Shown here in pieces: positions 23,499-35,224 of a stretch of DNA of 64,000 bases. Positions within the stretch are counted from its first letter, which is position 1, and every line of letters begins with the position of its first letter. Source of the stretch: Channallabes apus. Its lineage: Eukaryota; Chordata; Actinopteri; Siluriformes; Clariidae. The notes under the pieces were generated by a model that was given only the letters and a program-made list of their open reading frames with translations, ran no database searches and was not told the DNA's origin. The DNA lies in contig CM060113.1 in assembly GCA_030522415.1 (NCBI GenBank), positions 10,798,065 through 10,862,064 on the forward strand, given 5' to 3'. A program made the position numbers and the translations under genes.

Positions 23499-23660
23499 AC
23501 TGGTAGCTCAAGGCGTTGGACTGGTGTTTGGCAGGTGCCAGGTTCAAATACCATGACCACTGTAGAGTCACTGTTGGGCCCTTGAGCAAGGCCCTTAACT
23601 CTGTATAATGAGATAAAAATGTAAGTCGCTATGGATAAAGATGTCTGCTAAATGTAAATT
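23499..23660 (+). mobile_element. tRNA-derived SINE (second family), copy 1
   Basis: Head TAGCTCAAGGCGTTGGACT with B-box-like GGTTCAAATACC, body GGGCCCTTGAGCAAGGCCC, and tail AAGTCGCTATGGATAAAGAT, TCTGCTAAATGTAAAT. The tail matches the copy at 35035. Confidence 0.7.
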
Positions 23661-23669
23661 ATCAATTAT

Positions 23670-23960
23670 ATACCAGTAAACAGGTGACAGGATGTTAGGC
23701 ACCCGTGGGGACCAAAGGCCAGCCAGTGAGGTCCATTCTCATAAAAAAGCCAATGGCATCCCAGCATGACATGCAGTGGGCCACTGACTGGCTTCCAATC
23801 AAATTGATCACGTATGGGATGTACTGAACAAGTCATATGGACTCCCCACCGTGAAGCCCACAGCACCCAAAACATATCCACTGCATTTCCAGACACTACA
23901 GCATATTGCCAGAAGTCTTATGGAAGAACCAGAGCTTCCCAGTGGGACAAGGGGAACCTA
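23670..23960 (+). mobile_element. Tc1-like transposase C-terminal relic
   Basis: Decayed sequence of the same family as 45127-45550 and the minus strand of 49335-49725: CACTGACTGGCTTCCAATCA, GATCACGTATGGGATGTACT (the position of the NPIExxWDxL motif), then the ACACCC/AACATATCC and GAAGTCTTATGGA blocks. No frame survives. Confidence 0.5.
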
Positions 23961-24904
23961 CACAATAATGGGCATAATGTTTTGCATTGTAATGTTATGG
24001 CCTATTTGGTGTATCTCTAAGTGTATATTGGTAAAAATCAATCTGAAAAATCAGTTGAAACATGGATATGTGGACATTTATTCTATGTTAAGGTATTATT
24101 TCTTTCTTTCTCTCTTTCTTTTTATTGTATAGTATATGTCTTGGCTTTAGGAATGCAGGATCCTTACACTGTACATGAATCACACCAAAGACAGAACCAT
24201 ACACCAAAAATATAGTAGATGCCATTCCCATATCACTACTATTTAAACTATGACTAATATACCACTTGGAGACTGTACAAACAAGACAGCAGATGTACAA
24301 TAAAATGAGCAATGTTCAATCAGTTATCACAAGTGCATACTTGTGGTAAAAAAGAAAATGATAGATAACTGGCAGCTGTATGTACAGCTTGTTGCTTCCA
24401 GATTGCCTCATTTTATGTGACAAGATAATGTAAAACTATGCCTCTGGCATATAAAAAATATGATCTCAACCTTAGATTAATGCTCCTGTTAAAAGATTAA
24501 GATTTGAGTTTAAGTACATTATCTAATGTAGTAGCTAGGTACTAACGCAATTACATCAGCTCGGTAGTCTCGGGAGAAAATCGGCTCACTTGTGTTTCCC
24601 AACTAAACTCCATCTATTATTCACAAATATACTGTACATACCACCGTAGCAGCTGATGTATTCCGGGTGGATACTTGTGCTAACACCTCCTGTGAGTCAT
24701 TGTCACAAAACCAACTTGCGCTTGGAGGAGTGAAGCTTTGTTACTGTGTTTGTTCGTGTGAAAAATTAACGGAGGGAAGTAGATGTATGAAAGTTGATGT
24801 ATTCACATCACATTCTTGTGACATCCTGATATCTTAGTCACCATTTATTACAAAATGCTTAGTGCTTGTCAGTGGACAAGGCAGTTCATTATTTTTTTTC
24901 CTTT
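23961..24904. other. Anonymous DNA
   Basis: No feature recognised on either strand. Confidence 0.45.
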
Positions 24905-25040
24905 CTGCTGTGCACCAAGCGTAAGCGTAAGATAAACATGAGGCAGTAAAGTTCAGGAGCCACTCGTTAATAATGAGCAGCTCCTCTATTTCTTTTAAAT
25001 ACAAACCACAGCCATGCTTCCTTGTTTATAGGCTGACAAG
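24905..25040. repeat. Local dispersed duplicate, copy 2
   Basis: Direct-orientation partner of 23020-23150, 1.9 kb away. Similarity fades on both sides, so no element ends can be defined. Confidence 0.6.
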
Positions 25041-25679
25041 AAACAAATCCAGGACTATTATATAGTATGTACTTTCCCCTTTAATGAGAATGATGATGAT
25101 GATGATTATAATAATAGTAATAATATAATAATAATTAATTTAGTTATTTATTTTTCACAATCAATCAGACTTTTAACAAAGTTGTCATGTTAGTGTAATG
25201 AGGTCAAAAAGGTAATAGCTGCTAGATGTAGCATCTGTGGCTACATTTAAATTACTTGTATTACATTTAATTGTTAATGAACAACTGAACATACAGTATG
25301 GATGTCTTAGCATATTATGTTACAATTCTGTTTTGTTTGTTTTTTGTTTTTTTTTTACCTACAGTGACAAATACGTAGGTGTCACGTATATATCATACGG
25401 TCTCAATAAAGGTTTCAACCTGATCCACCAAATGAATTTAGAGAGCTGTCTACTTAATTAAAGTTGAGTTGTGGATTGTAGTTTAGGTGATATACATGTA
25501 ACTCCTTATGTTGTCTCAACAAGAGTCAAAATAGAGCAATAAATGCAGCATACAATGTAGCTACAGCAAATGTGCCGATGGCATGTAACTATACATTATG
25601 AAGATAATAATTTGACATGAAACTACAGTATGTCTCTTACTAGAAGAATTAATTTAGGGAAATTAATAATCACTGCAAT

Positions 25680-25683
<4 letters not shown>
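25041..25683. other. Anonymous AT-rich DNA
   Basis: Contains GAT and ATA short runs (25090-25135). Nothing else recognised. Confidence 0.45.
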
Positions 25684-25726
<43 letters not shown>

Positions 25727-25737
25727 CATATATACAT

Positions 25738-25788
<51 letters not shown>
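25684..25788. repeat. (TA)n(CA)n(TA)n compound microsatellite
   Basis: TA tract, then CATACATATATACATACA and a CA tract, then a second TA tract; about 105 nt. Confidence 0.95.
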
Positions 25789-25793
<5 letters not shown>

Positions 25794-25832
25794 TACTTTT
25801 TAATTTATTCGTACAGGAGAACGCTTGACTCC

Positions 25833-26102
25833 TGCCAGGTCTTTGTGCATTGCGTTTGCATGTTCTTCCCATGCTCCCACAGTCCTCCCATGTTCCAAAG
25901 ACATGCAGGTTAGGTTAAATTCCGTTCAAAAATTGCCCGACGTGTGTGTGTGGGTGCGTGCATGTGCACGCCCTGTGGTGGATTGGCACCTTGTCTAAGG
26001 TGCACCCTGTCTCATGTCATACAGTAGGTCCAGCATGACAGTACATAGAATAAGTGGTATATGAATGAAGGAATGAATGAATGAATGAATGAATGAATGA
26101 AT
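25833..26102 (+). mobile_element. V-SINE, 5' truncated
   Basis: GCATGTTCTTCCCATGCTCC, TTCCAAAGACATGCAGGTTA, GGTGGATTGGCACCTTGTCT and the terminal (GAAT)n are in the family order; the tRNA-like head is missing and the tail is divergent. Confidence 0.75.
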
Positions 26103-26214
26103 GTTAAGCAGTTCCCCAAACTATATTTCCCTTGACTCAGTACTATGAGATTTTCAATAAATTGCAGTCTACTTGTATGTTTTGTACATGATGTTTTGTA
26201 TATGACAATTTATG

Positions 26215-27509
26215 TTACTGTGCCAAAGGAAAGTCTTCATACCCTTCAAGTTTGTGGGTAACACAATTTGTTATGTTTCACACTCATCATCAAATTGTTT
26301 TTCTCTCATTATGCTACAAACAATACTTCAAAATGACAAAGTTAATACAAGTGTTTGAAGTGTTTTGTTAATTTTTAAACTAAATAAGGACTAAAATATT
26401 CCATTTGCATAAGTATTTGGACCCAATTGAGGTCTTGTGCATTCTACTGTTATCAGTGGACCTTAAGATTCTTCCAAACTTGATTGGAGTCCACCTATGC
26501 CTAATTTAATTCATTGGACATAATTAGGAAAGACACAGACCTGTCTATATAAGTTGACAGAGTTTAAACAAAGCCAGAATGTAGACATGTGAGACAGGAT
26601 TGCACCAAGACATAGACCTGGGGAAAGATACATAATTTTTTTGCAACATTGAAAGTGAACAAAGGCACAGTAGTCGCCATCATTCTCAAATAGAAGAGAT
26701 TTTGAACAACCAGATCTTGCCACCCTGCAAAACCGAGTAATCAAGAACGGAAGCGTCACTAAAATGAGATCCTGAGTTTCCTTGTGGAGATGGGAGAGTT
26801 TTACAGAAGGACAGCCATCACTGCAGCACTCAACCTATCAGGCCTGTATGTTAGAGTGGCCAGACAGAAGTCATTTTTCACTAAAGAGACATGACAGCCT
26901 GCTGGGAGTTTGCCAAAATGCCCCAGAAGGAATCTCAGACTATGTGAAACAAAATCATCTGATCTGATGACACAAGGATTGAACTATTTGGAATCAGGAA
27001 ATCAGGCCTGAGCATCACCTTGTTAAAATCTTCCCTACAGTCAAACATAGTATAGTATCATGCTGTGGGGATGTTTTTCTGGGTCTGGTAGACTAGTCAG
27101 TATACTGTAAAGGGAAAAGAATTATGCAGAAAAATAAAGAGTTATTCTCAGTGAAACCTTTCAGAGTGCTTAGGATCTCAGATGGGGGTGGCAGTTTACT
27201 GTTTATCAAGATGCATTAAGATGCCAAAGCATACAATAAGAAAAAACAGGAGTGGCTTCAGAACAACTTTGTGTACGAGTCCAGACCTGAAACCAGTATA
27301 GCGTCTGTGGAGAGACCTGAAATTGACTGTGCCCTTCCAACCTGGTTGAGCTTAAATGATTCTGCCGATAAGAATGGAAGATGCTTTCAAAAGAAAGGTG
27401 TGCTACGCTTGTTGAGTCATTTAAAAGATAATTTGAGGTCATTGGTGTGATGAATTATAGGTCTGAATACTTATGTAAATGTAATATTCATTTATTCTTT
27501 CATTCATTC

Positions 27510-27551
<42 letters not shown>

Positions 27552-27700
27552 GATTAACAAAACATTTCAAACACCTGTCATTGTGCAGTTTTGTGTAGAA
27601 TTAAAAGAAGGAAAGTAAAAAAATATATATAATTAATTTTAATATGAGTGTGGAACAAAACAAAATCTGGAAAAATACAACTTTCTCACAGCAAGGGATG
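26215..27700 (+). mobile_element. Near full-length but decayed Tc1-like transposon
   Basis: Inverted termini are suggested by ACAATTTGTTATGTTTCACA at about 26274 against a GTGTGGAACAAAACAAAATC stretch at about 27650. Decayed transposase blocks lie between them, including a SQTM-RNKI..WSDDT-type stretch at 26935-26970 and an LxLWRDL-like stretch near 27297-27320 (RRLWRDLKLT). Many frameshifts. A (ATT)n run expanded at 27508-27548. Confidence 0.7.
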
Positions 27701-27738
27701 TTAATTTTTTTAAATCAACATTTTAGAATTTAATAATT

Positions 27739-28060
27739 AATTAATTAAGTGGCGGCACGGTGGTGTAGTGGTTAGCACTATCACCTTGCACCTCCAGGGC
27801 CATGGTTTGATTCCCGGCCAGTCACGATTCCCGTCTCTGTGTCCATGGAAGTTGCATGGTCTCCCCGTGCTTGCTGGGTTTCCTTACATGTAGGTTAGGT
27901 TGATTGGCGTTCCCAAATTGCCCGTAGAGTGAGAGTGAGTGTATGTGTGTGTGTGCCCTGCGATGGATTGGCACCCTTTCCAGGGTGTACTCTGCCTCGT
28001 GCCCTAAGCCTCCTGCGATAGGCGGGATAGAAGATGAGTGAGTGAGTGAATTAATTAAGT
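27739..28060 (+). mobile_element. V-SINE with 12 bp target-site duplication
   Basis: Element 27751-28048: head GGCGGCACGGTGGTGTAGTG, B box GGTTTGATTCCC, core, GGATTGGCACCC, and tail ending (GAGT)n. Flanked by AATTAATTAAGT at 27739-27750 and 28049-28060. The core carries an internal deletion (the CTCCGG/CCACAGTCCAAAG part is missing). Confidence 0.9.
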
Positions 28061-28307
28061 TACTTTTTAATTATTTACTTCTTTGGCCAACTTGACATTG
28101 AAATTGTCTATTATGGTTTGTTGTCTTTAAGAGTTTTTCACCCTTGGCAAAGATGCTGCTTCAATATGCTGATCTCATTTTCAAGCTCAGTTTATCTTAA
28201 ATTAGAATGCTTCATTCATTATGCTGATAAACGTTGCACTGTAAACATTACGATGTGCAAAATGACATTCAGATGACTCTAATGTCTTCTTCTTCTTCTT
28301 CTTCTTT

Positions 28308-29025
28308 GTCTTTCGGCTGTTCCCTTTCAGGGGTCGCCACAGCGAATCATTTGCCTCCATCTAACCCTATCCTCTGCATCCTCTTCTCTCACACCAACTA
28401 ACTTCATGTCCTCTCTCACTGCATCCATGAATCTCCTCTTTGGTCTTCCTCTAGACCTCCTGCCTGGCAGTTCCAACCTCAGCATCCTTCTACCGATATA
28501 TTCACAATCTCTCCTCTGAACATGTCCCAACCACCTCAATCTGGCCTCTCTGACTTTATCTCCAAAACATCTCACATGGGTTGTCCCTCTGATGAACTGA
28601 TTCTTGATCCTATCCATCCTTGTCACTCCCAAAGAGAACCTCAACATCTTCAGCTCTGCTACCTCTAGCTCTGCCTCCTGTCTTTTCTTCAGTGCCACTG
28701 TCTCTAAGCCGTAGAGCATTGCTGGTCTCACCACTGTGCTGTACACCTTTCCTTTCATTCTCGCTGATACTCTTTTATCGCACAACACACCTGACACTTT
28801 TCTCCACCCATTCCAACCTGCCTGTACTCATCTCTTCACCTCCTTTGAACACTCTCCGTTGCTCTCGACCGTTGACCCTAAGTACTTAAAATCCTGCACC
28901 TTCTTTACCTCTGCTCCCTGTAGCCTCACTGTTCCTCTTGGGTCCCTCTCATTCACACACATGTATTCCGTCTTGCTGCGGCTAACCTTCATACCTCCAC
29001 CTCTCCAAATTTTCCTCAATGTCTC
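28308..29025 (-). mobile_element. 5'-truncated RTE-type LINE, RT C-terminal part
   Basis: Minus strand. 28828-29019 reads as the end of an RT (SKTEYMCVNE, then FKYLGSTV); after a frameshift, 28327-28797 reads as the post-RT region (YGLETVALKK, KMLRFSLGVTRMDRI, RWLGHVQRRD, GRRSRGRPKRR). That C-terminal signature is typical of RTE-clade endonuclease/RT proteins. The 3' end lies near 28308, followed on the minus strand by a trinucleotide (GAA)n tail (28283-28306). Truncated on the 5' side at about 29025. Not functional. Confidence 0.8.
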
Positions 29026-30897
29026 ATTTCTGTAATTTTAAATGCAAAGTGATGAAGACCTGATTTCCCCCCAACTCACACTCCCCACATCCCATGACCA
29101 CCAAATCATGAATCACCAACAGCTTGCATTTCTTGCCAATTTTTAGTCCTTTTTTCTTTATCCACTGTTGTGTGTATTTGCTCTGGAGCTTCCCTCATGC
29201 TTCTAGCATATTAAAAAAATAAATAAAAAAAGTGAGAAAAGCAGGGCAGATCATTTTTGCTTCACTGCAAGTAACAATAGCAAAGCCCCAAGTGTGTATG
29301 AGCAGCTATGTGTGGCTGTGTAAGAGCAGCTGGATGTGATGCCTCACTGCAAATGGCTCTGTGGAGCCACAGGAGAGCCATTGTTGTGATCATTGTTTTT
29401 ACCCCAATTTCACAGCATTATCTGTCATTTTTAAAAGATAATAATTGTAATAATAATAATAATAGTAATAGTAGAAGTAGTGGTGCTTGTAAGAATTTCC
29501 ATAGCGCAAAGGTGACCAGTCCAGTTTTTTTATGGTTGTGAATTATAGTCAACCAGCCCCAACATCAATCATCAGTTATGTTCCCCCATGGCAAGCCTCT
29601 TAAATAAATTAGTCCTAGGATTTTTTCCCCCCTTTAATTCCATCCCTACCAAGCATGACTGCTGTGTGTAATATAGGTACTGTATATTAATAGACCTTCC
29701 CTTGAACACTCTATTTGGATTAGAGAGATTTCAGTACAGTTTGTTGAAAAAGATATATAATTAACTAATAATTAGAGAAGGCCATTGGGCATAAAGTTGT
29801 TGCTGCAGCTTGTTTATGTGTGTGTGTGTATGTGTGCGTGTGTGTGTTTTGTTCTTGATTGTGGTATTAGTTAGTAACCACATTTTCAGACTCTTCATGT
29901 TTACACTCCCACCCGTCATAACAGCCATCATTAACGTTGAAAAAAACGAGCTGATTATACTCATGTGAAGTAATTGCCTTTTTCCCCCGACATTTCTGAA
30001 AGCTTTTTTTTTTTCTTTTTTCCAAGCAATCATTTGGGTACTTCATTAGTACCTAAACCTTGTGAAATATGAAATATGTCTAAGCTATAATATATATATT
30101 TTTTTGTTAGCACAGAGAGATTTGGGATTTTGTTTGTTTCTTCCAAGAACTTTTTACTTTCACAGTGAAATTGAAAAAACTCACCTCTGAGTCGTTGCTT
30201 TTACTGTACATTGAACGCACTCTATTCCCTGTGGGCAATGAGTTCTTACTTTTTTATAGGTGCCCTTTTCTAAACCTAGACTGTGCTCACTGAATATGTC
30301 CCTGGGATTTGTCTCTGTCTCATACCGTTGGTGATAAATAGATTTCCCCAAACTATTATTCCTGTTTTTTGGGCACATAGAGTGAATTTCTGTGTGATTA
30401 CCACCATTTTTAGACACTGCATGGCTATATTCACATTACAAGCTACATTGTTCAGTTCTGCTTTTTTTTGTTGTTGTTCATAATGGATTATGTCCTGCCA
30501 GTTCACATCTGTCTTTGAATCATCATGCATGCGCACAATGACATTTGGGCCACCACTTGTTAATTCCAAACAATTGATGCGATATTAACTAAAATATGCC
30601 TGGGATGTTGCTCTGGAGGATAACAAGCAGGTAATTGTCTGTATTTTTTGAGGTCCAGAAAAAGGAGCAAAGCCAAATGCCTTGGTTTAGCTGTTGTAGC
30701 AGCTGTTGCTAGCACTGCTATGAAATCCCTGTGCTGCTGGTACTAACTGACTTCATCGAGTTCCCTGAGACAAAAGGTATATGAATTCAGATTTGAGTGT
30801 TATTCAAGTCGCTTTGACAACATATTGAATATGTATCCAATCTATTACTACGTATGGACATGGCTGAGGTACAATTTAAAATGATCAGATTTGCCGC
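29026..30897. other. Anonymous DNA
   Basis: No gene or transposon recognised; a GT tract lies at 29815-29850 and a poly-T run at 30004-30022. Part of 30180-30780 is of balanced composition and free of visible repeats, but shows no coding pattern. Confidence 0.45.
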
Positions 30898-30984
30898 AAG
30901 TCTCCTGGGATAGGCTCCAGGCCCCAGCGACCCTGAATACAGGATAAAGCGGTATAGACGATGAGTGAGTGAGTAAGTGAGTGA
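30898..30984 (+). mobile_element. V-SINE 3' tail fragment
   Basis: TCTCCTGGGATAGGCTCCAG, GGATAAAGCGGTATAGACG and terminal (GAGT)n. Confidence 0.8.
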
Positions 30985-31095
30985 GATTTGTAGGTTAAAG
31001 CTATATATCAATTAATGAATATATAAATAAATAAATGTGTCATATTAGGCTGGGAATATGAATGGACCTGATTTTTATTAAGTTACTCAGTTAGA

Positions 31096-31422
31096 GGCGG
31101 CATAGTGGTTAAATGGCTATCACTGTCACCTTGCACCACCAGGGTCCGGGTTCAATTCCCGCCTCTACAGTATGTGCATGGAGTTCGCATGTTCTCCCCC
31201 TGTTTGGTTTGTTTCCTCCAGGTACTCCGGCCTCCTCCAAAGACTTGTAGATTATGGTACATGGTGTTCCCAAATTGCCCATATTGTGTTTGTGTGTGTG
31301 TCTGTCTGTGTGCCCTGGGATGGATTGGCACCCTGTCCAGGGTGTATTCTTCCTCGTGTCTTACTGTAAGTCTCCTGGGAGAGAATGCAGGCGGAATGGA
31401 CAATGATAGAGTGAGTTAGTTA
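31096..31422 (+). mobile_element. V-SINE, near full length
   Basis: Head GGCGGCATAGTGGTTAAATG, B box GGGTTCAATTCCC, core GTTTCCTCCAGGTACTCCGG, then GGATTGGCACCCTGTCCAGG and a divergent tail ending GAGTGAGTTAG. Target duplications not clear. Confidence 0.8.
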
Positions 31423-32664
31423 GGTACATTCAGTCACTATTAAGGCCAGTCCAGAAATAACATGATACAGAATAACAGTTAAATAAAAAGGAAAAAAAAA
31501 ATATATATATATATAATTTATTTACCTTATTAGTATATAGTGGTATAATAATAGTGGTATAGACAGTGATAGGATTAGCTATGGAATAACACTGATTAAA
31601 ATTTTCAAATTATATTACATCTAGATTGTTCAAATACATTAAAGGTATATATAATAATACCCTTTCCCCCTTTTTTTTCTTAGCACAGGTTAAGAAAACT
31701 GTTGAGCATTGGAAGAATGTTCAGATTCACTGAACTTGTGTCCACTGTAAACTAAGAATCCTATGTCTGACTGACTGAAGTGAAACCCACAGTGACCTTC
31801 CAAAGTGGCACATTGACAATTAGAATTTTTGACATGCCTTTTTGATCACCCAGGTATAAAGATTGATTATTTGAATTAGTGCAGGGTTCACGTCACCTTA
31901 AAGAAGTTCCCCTGACTTCTTTCATTAACAAGACATTTATGAGTATATAATTAGTTTGACCTATAATCCTCTATCTCTACTTGTTATCATAATTGTACAC
32001 ATGATTAGCTGCCACATTCTTGGCTGACTGGGTAAGTACATGTACAAGTGCTCCCAATAAAGTCACTGTGGTCTTAGTTTTATCAGTAGTCTTTTAGACC
32101 ATGCACATAAACTAAGATTACCAGTCAAAGTTCTGTTTCATTTCAGACAACAACTACGAAGCACTCACACACCCTAGCAGTGAGGAAGAGACTTCAGACA
32201 TCATCTATCAGCCTCTTTCCTTACAAATACTTCCTCCTCTTGGCTGATAATATTGAAAAGTGCTAAGATTTCCTTGTTTGCTTTGACCTCTGCTTTAACA
32301 GCTGTCTGAAAAAGATCCCTAGCAGGAGGCTCTCTCTGTTTTGCATTCATCTAAAGCATGCGTTCACTTAGCATTACCTGTCCTTCAGTTTCTGCAGAAC
32401 ACAGAATCGTCTAGTTAGAGCCGCAGAGCATGATTTTATTAATGTCATCCTGTTTGCATTTTTCTCCCAGGTTTATGCTGAGGATGGTGTTTTAGCAAAC
32501 AGATCTCCAAAATGCATTCATATTTGGCTTAATACTGTACATGGGTTTAATCACAGAATCCAACAGCATGTGGAGGGGAAGGTAGACTTTGTTCGGCAGC
32601 CATTATTTTTTAATGTCCTCCGTATGGTGTTTGGTGAGAATATTCACCTTGTGCACAGAGGCGT
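31423..32664. other. Intergenic DNA, partly repeat-free (candidate regulatory)
   Basis: 31423-32000 is AT-rich and anonymous. 32120-32640 is more balanced in composition, with no transposon or microsatellite and no long frame on either strand. That is compatible with conserved noncoding DNA near a neuronal gene, but conservation cannot be judged here. Confidence 0.3.
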
Positions 32665-33030
32665 ACCATTTTTTTTTTTTTTTTTACATTTAAGCCGAAT
32701 AAAATATTGAGAGGATTTATTTTCTAGCAGGGCAAAAGCTGATTTAATTACCAAGAACTTTGAAAAAGCTAATACACTTTTGTAATTCCTTACAATGAAA
32801 AAATGTATTAACTAATAATATTTCCATCCATTTTAAATATAATGAGAACAGTTTGGATGACACAGATGTTTTTTTTGTTGTTGTCTTTTTAACATTTAAG
32901 CCAAATACAATATTGTGAGGATTTATTTTTCTAACAGGCTAAAATCTGGTTTAATTACCAAGAATTTTGCTAAAGTTAATACACTTTTGTAATTCCAGAC
33001 AATAAATACATTAATTAACTAACAATATTT
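32665..33030. repeat. Two diverged direct repeats of ~155 bp
   Basis: 32680-32825 and 32890-33030 share ACATTTAAGCC, GAGGATTTATTTT, TTTAATTACCAAGAA, AATACACTTTTGTAATTCC and ATTAACTAA in the same order, spaced about 208 bp. This looks like a local tandem duplication; it abuts the 0.8 kb repeat that follows. Confidence 0.75.
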
Positions 33031-33034
33031 GCAC

Positions 33035-33142
33035 ACACAAATTTCCCCCATATGGAATTATGAAAACTCATATTAGTTGTTCCACAAGCCAGAAAAATAA
33101 ATAAGAAAACATTTCCCGACAGATGTTTGTTCGCGCACACGC

Positions 33143-33179
<37 letters not shown>

Positions 33180-33269
33180 AGCTAAAGTAAGATGAGAGGA
33201 GGAATGACTCCCTCCCTCCCTTCTCTCATCTCTTATTTGAGAGGAGGGATGGCTACTGTGTGGTGTAAC

Positions 33270-33305
<36 letters not shown>

Positions 33306-33880
33306 TAACGGAAACACTTTTCTGTCAGGAAACGTCTTCAACAATGAACCTCTCTAATGACACTCGAGTGCGCACACACACTAATGGAATCACTGCTGTA
33401 AAGTAAAAATAAAGCAAATTAACCTGCACATTACCTTTGAAAAGAATCATGACAGAGCAGTGTTCACTAACAGAATCAATTCTTTTCGACACAGAGAGAG
33501 AAAAAGGATCTTTAACCATCAACCACACGCACATTATAATAAACAGTACACACGCGTGTTAAAGGACATGTGTGAAAGGAGGATTTTCACACATACACAC
33601 ACAATAAAAGATGCTTCACATTGTCATAGTAAACATTTATAATAAATAAATGAACCGTACATGTGCACACGGTTGTTGACTATGAGTGACACACGTGCAC
33701 TGAGACCGAGAATGGGAGACGATTACCCACAGCAGCGGAAGAGAGAGAAGAACCACTGGCTTAGTTGTGAACACTTGACGCTGGGCGTCAAAACAACATG
33801 CGCATACGTGCTACCTGATACTCGATGATACTTGGTACTCATATATCAAGACCCGCTCAATTATCAAGTTAAAATCTTGT
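33035..33880. repeat. Unclassified ~0.8 kb interspersed repeat, copy 2
   Basis: Partner of 4098-4870. The GT tract (33143-33173) and CA tract (33272-33301) face each other, flanked by CCCGACAG and CTGTCAGG, giving a hairpin of the same kind. The block holding GTAAAGTAAAAATAAAGC and AACCTGCAC lies right of the hairpin here (about 33397) but left of it in copy 1, so the internal order is rearranged. No coding capacity. Confidence 0.6.
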
Positions 33881-35034
33881 GGATCGTGTGTGTATATATA
33901 TATATGTTCCCCAGGAGACAAAAATCTTTATTAATTGCAAATATAAATACCTCGTGTTCTAATTGCTGCTAATGACACTTACAGTGATCACTATTTTGAA
34001 CATTAATTAATTAGCATAGCTTATTATACATATTGAGTCAATAATCTCATTCATTAAAACATTTTTATTCATGCACCAATTACTCATACATGAATTACTT
34101 AAAATAAAAGAACAACTTTGTTAATACCTAATAATTAAATTAATACTAAAATATTTATGCTTGATAACTGGTACCAATTATTACTATGATTTATTTATTT
34201 ATTTATTTTACAAATAATAAAAAACAAACACAGTCTTAATGTACATATTATCCCCAGAGTTCAGTAAGTTTTGTAGAAATAAAAATATAATAACCAAAGA
34301 AGTCAATCAGAGAGACTCATATTTAGTTTTGCGCACCCCATACATTTTAATGAGCTAATGATGGAAGGGGACCCTGGGAGGTGGAATATTCAAAGAATGG
34401 AGGGTAATTATGCAGATTGCATTCATAAAAGTATTCCTACCATATTGTGTCTTGGGAAAAGCAGATGAAGAGCAGTGTCAGGCTGTAGGGCTCTCTGTCT
34501 TCTTGAGATAAATTGAGAAATTTGAAGAATTTGGAAATATTCATGGCACATTCCCTTTACAAAGTGTCAGTATTGTGCCCTGTCTGTGTTTGTAACATTC
34601 TGACTGACGAAATATAAACTGCTGCTGTAGAGAGGAAATGAAATGCCGCTTCAACAGAGCAGGTGATGTTTTATTCTCCATGCCTGCGCAGTGATGCGCT
34701 ACAGATGTAGATGAATAGTACTGATATACAAAGTGATGCCAGTCTCAGCTCCCTCTTCCTAAAAACATATCTCTTCACATCAACTTCTTCATTACTTTAC
34801 TGATATTCAAGAACACTGTTGGTGTAGTTCAAATCCAAGATGTATTTTTAAAAATTAACTAAAAACTAGTAGACCTACCCTTTGCTCTCAAAACTTTCAC
34901 AAAATATTGGAGACTTTCCTTTGAAATTCTCGTCCATGTTGATCGCAGGGTGCAATTCTCCATTCTGGAGATTTTTCAGGTGGACTTTCTTACCGCAAAA
35001 ACTCCTGTTCTACCACATAAGACCTCTGAATTTC
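33881..35034. other. Intergenic DNA, partly repeat-free (candidate regulatory)
   Basis: AT-rich to about 34310. Then 34320-34620 is repeat-free with homeodomain/POU-like words (GGTAATTATGCAGATTGCAT). No coding signal. Confidence 0.3.
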
Positions 35035-35195
35035 AGGGGTAGCTTAGAGGTTAACGTGTTGGACTACTAAGGTCCAAGGTTCAAACCCCAATACCACCAA
35101 GCTACAAGCACCATTAGCCCTCAACTGCTCATATGTGTAGTGTGATAAATGTAAGTTGCTCTGGATAAGGGTGTCTGCTAAACGCTGTAAATGTA
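35035..35195 (+). mobile_element. tRNA-derived SINE (second family), copy 2
   Basis: Head TAGCTTAGAGGTTAACGTGT, B-box-like GGTTCAAACCCC, and tail GTTGCTCTGGATAAGGGTGT followed by TCTGCTAAACGCTGTAAATG. Same family as 23499-23660. Confidence 0.75.
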
Positions 35196-35224
35196 AGTCA
35201 ACTTATGTTCATATAACCTGTTTG

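Noticed and set aside
28620..29035. Overlapping plus-strand Ser/Leu/Pro-rich frames (89 and 99 aa)
   Set aside because: Antisense shadows of the RTE LINE coding region on the minus strand.
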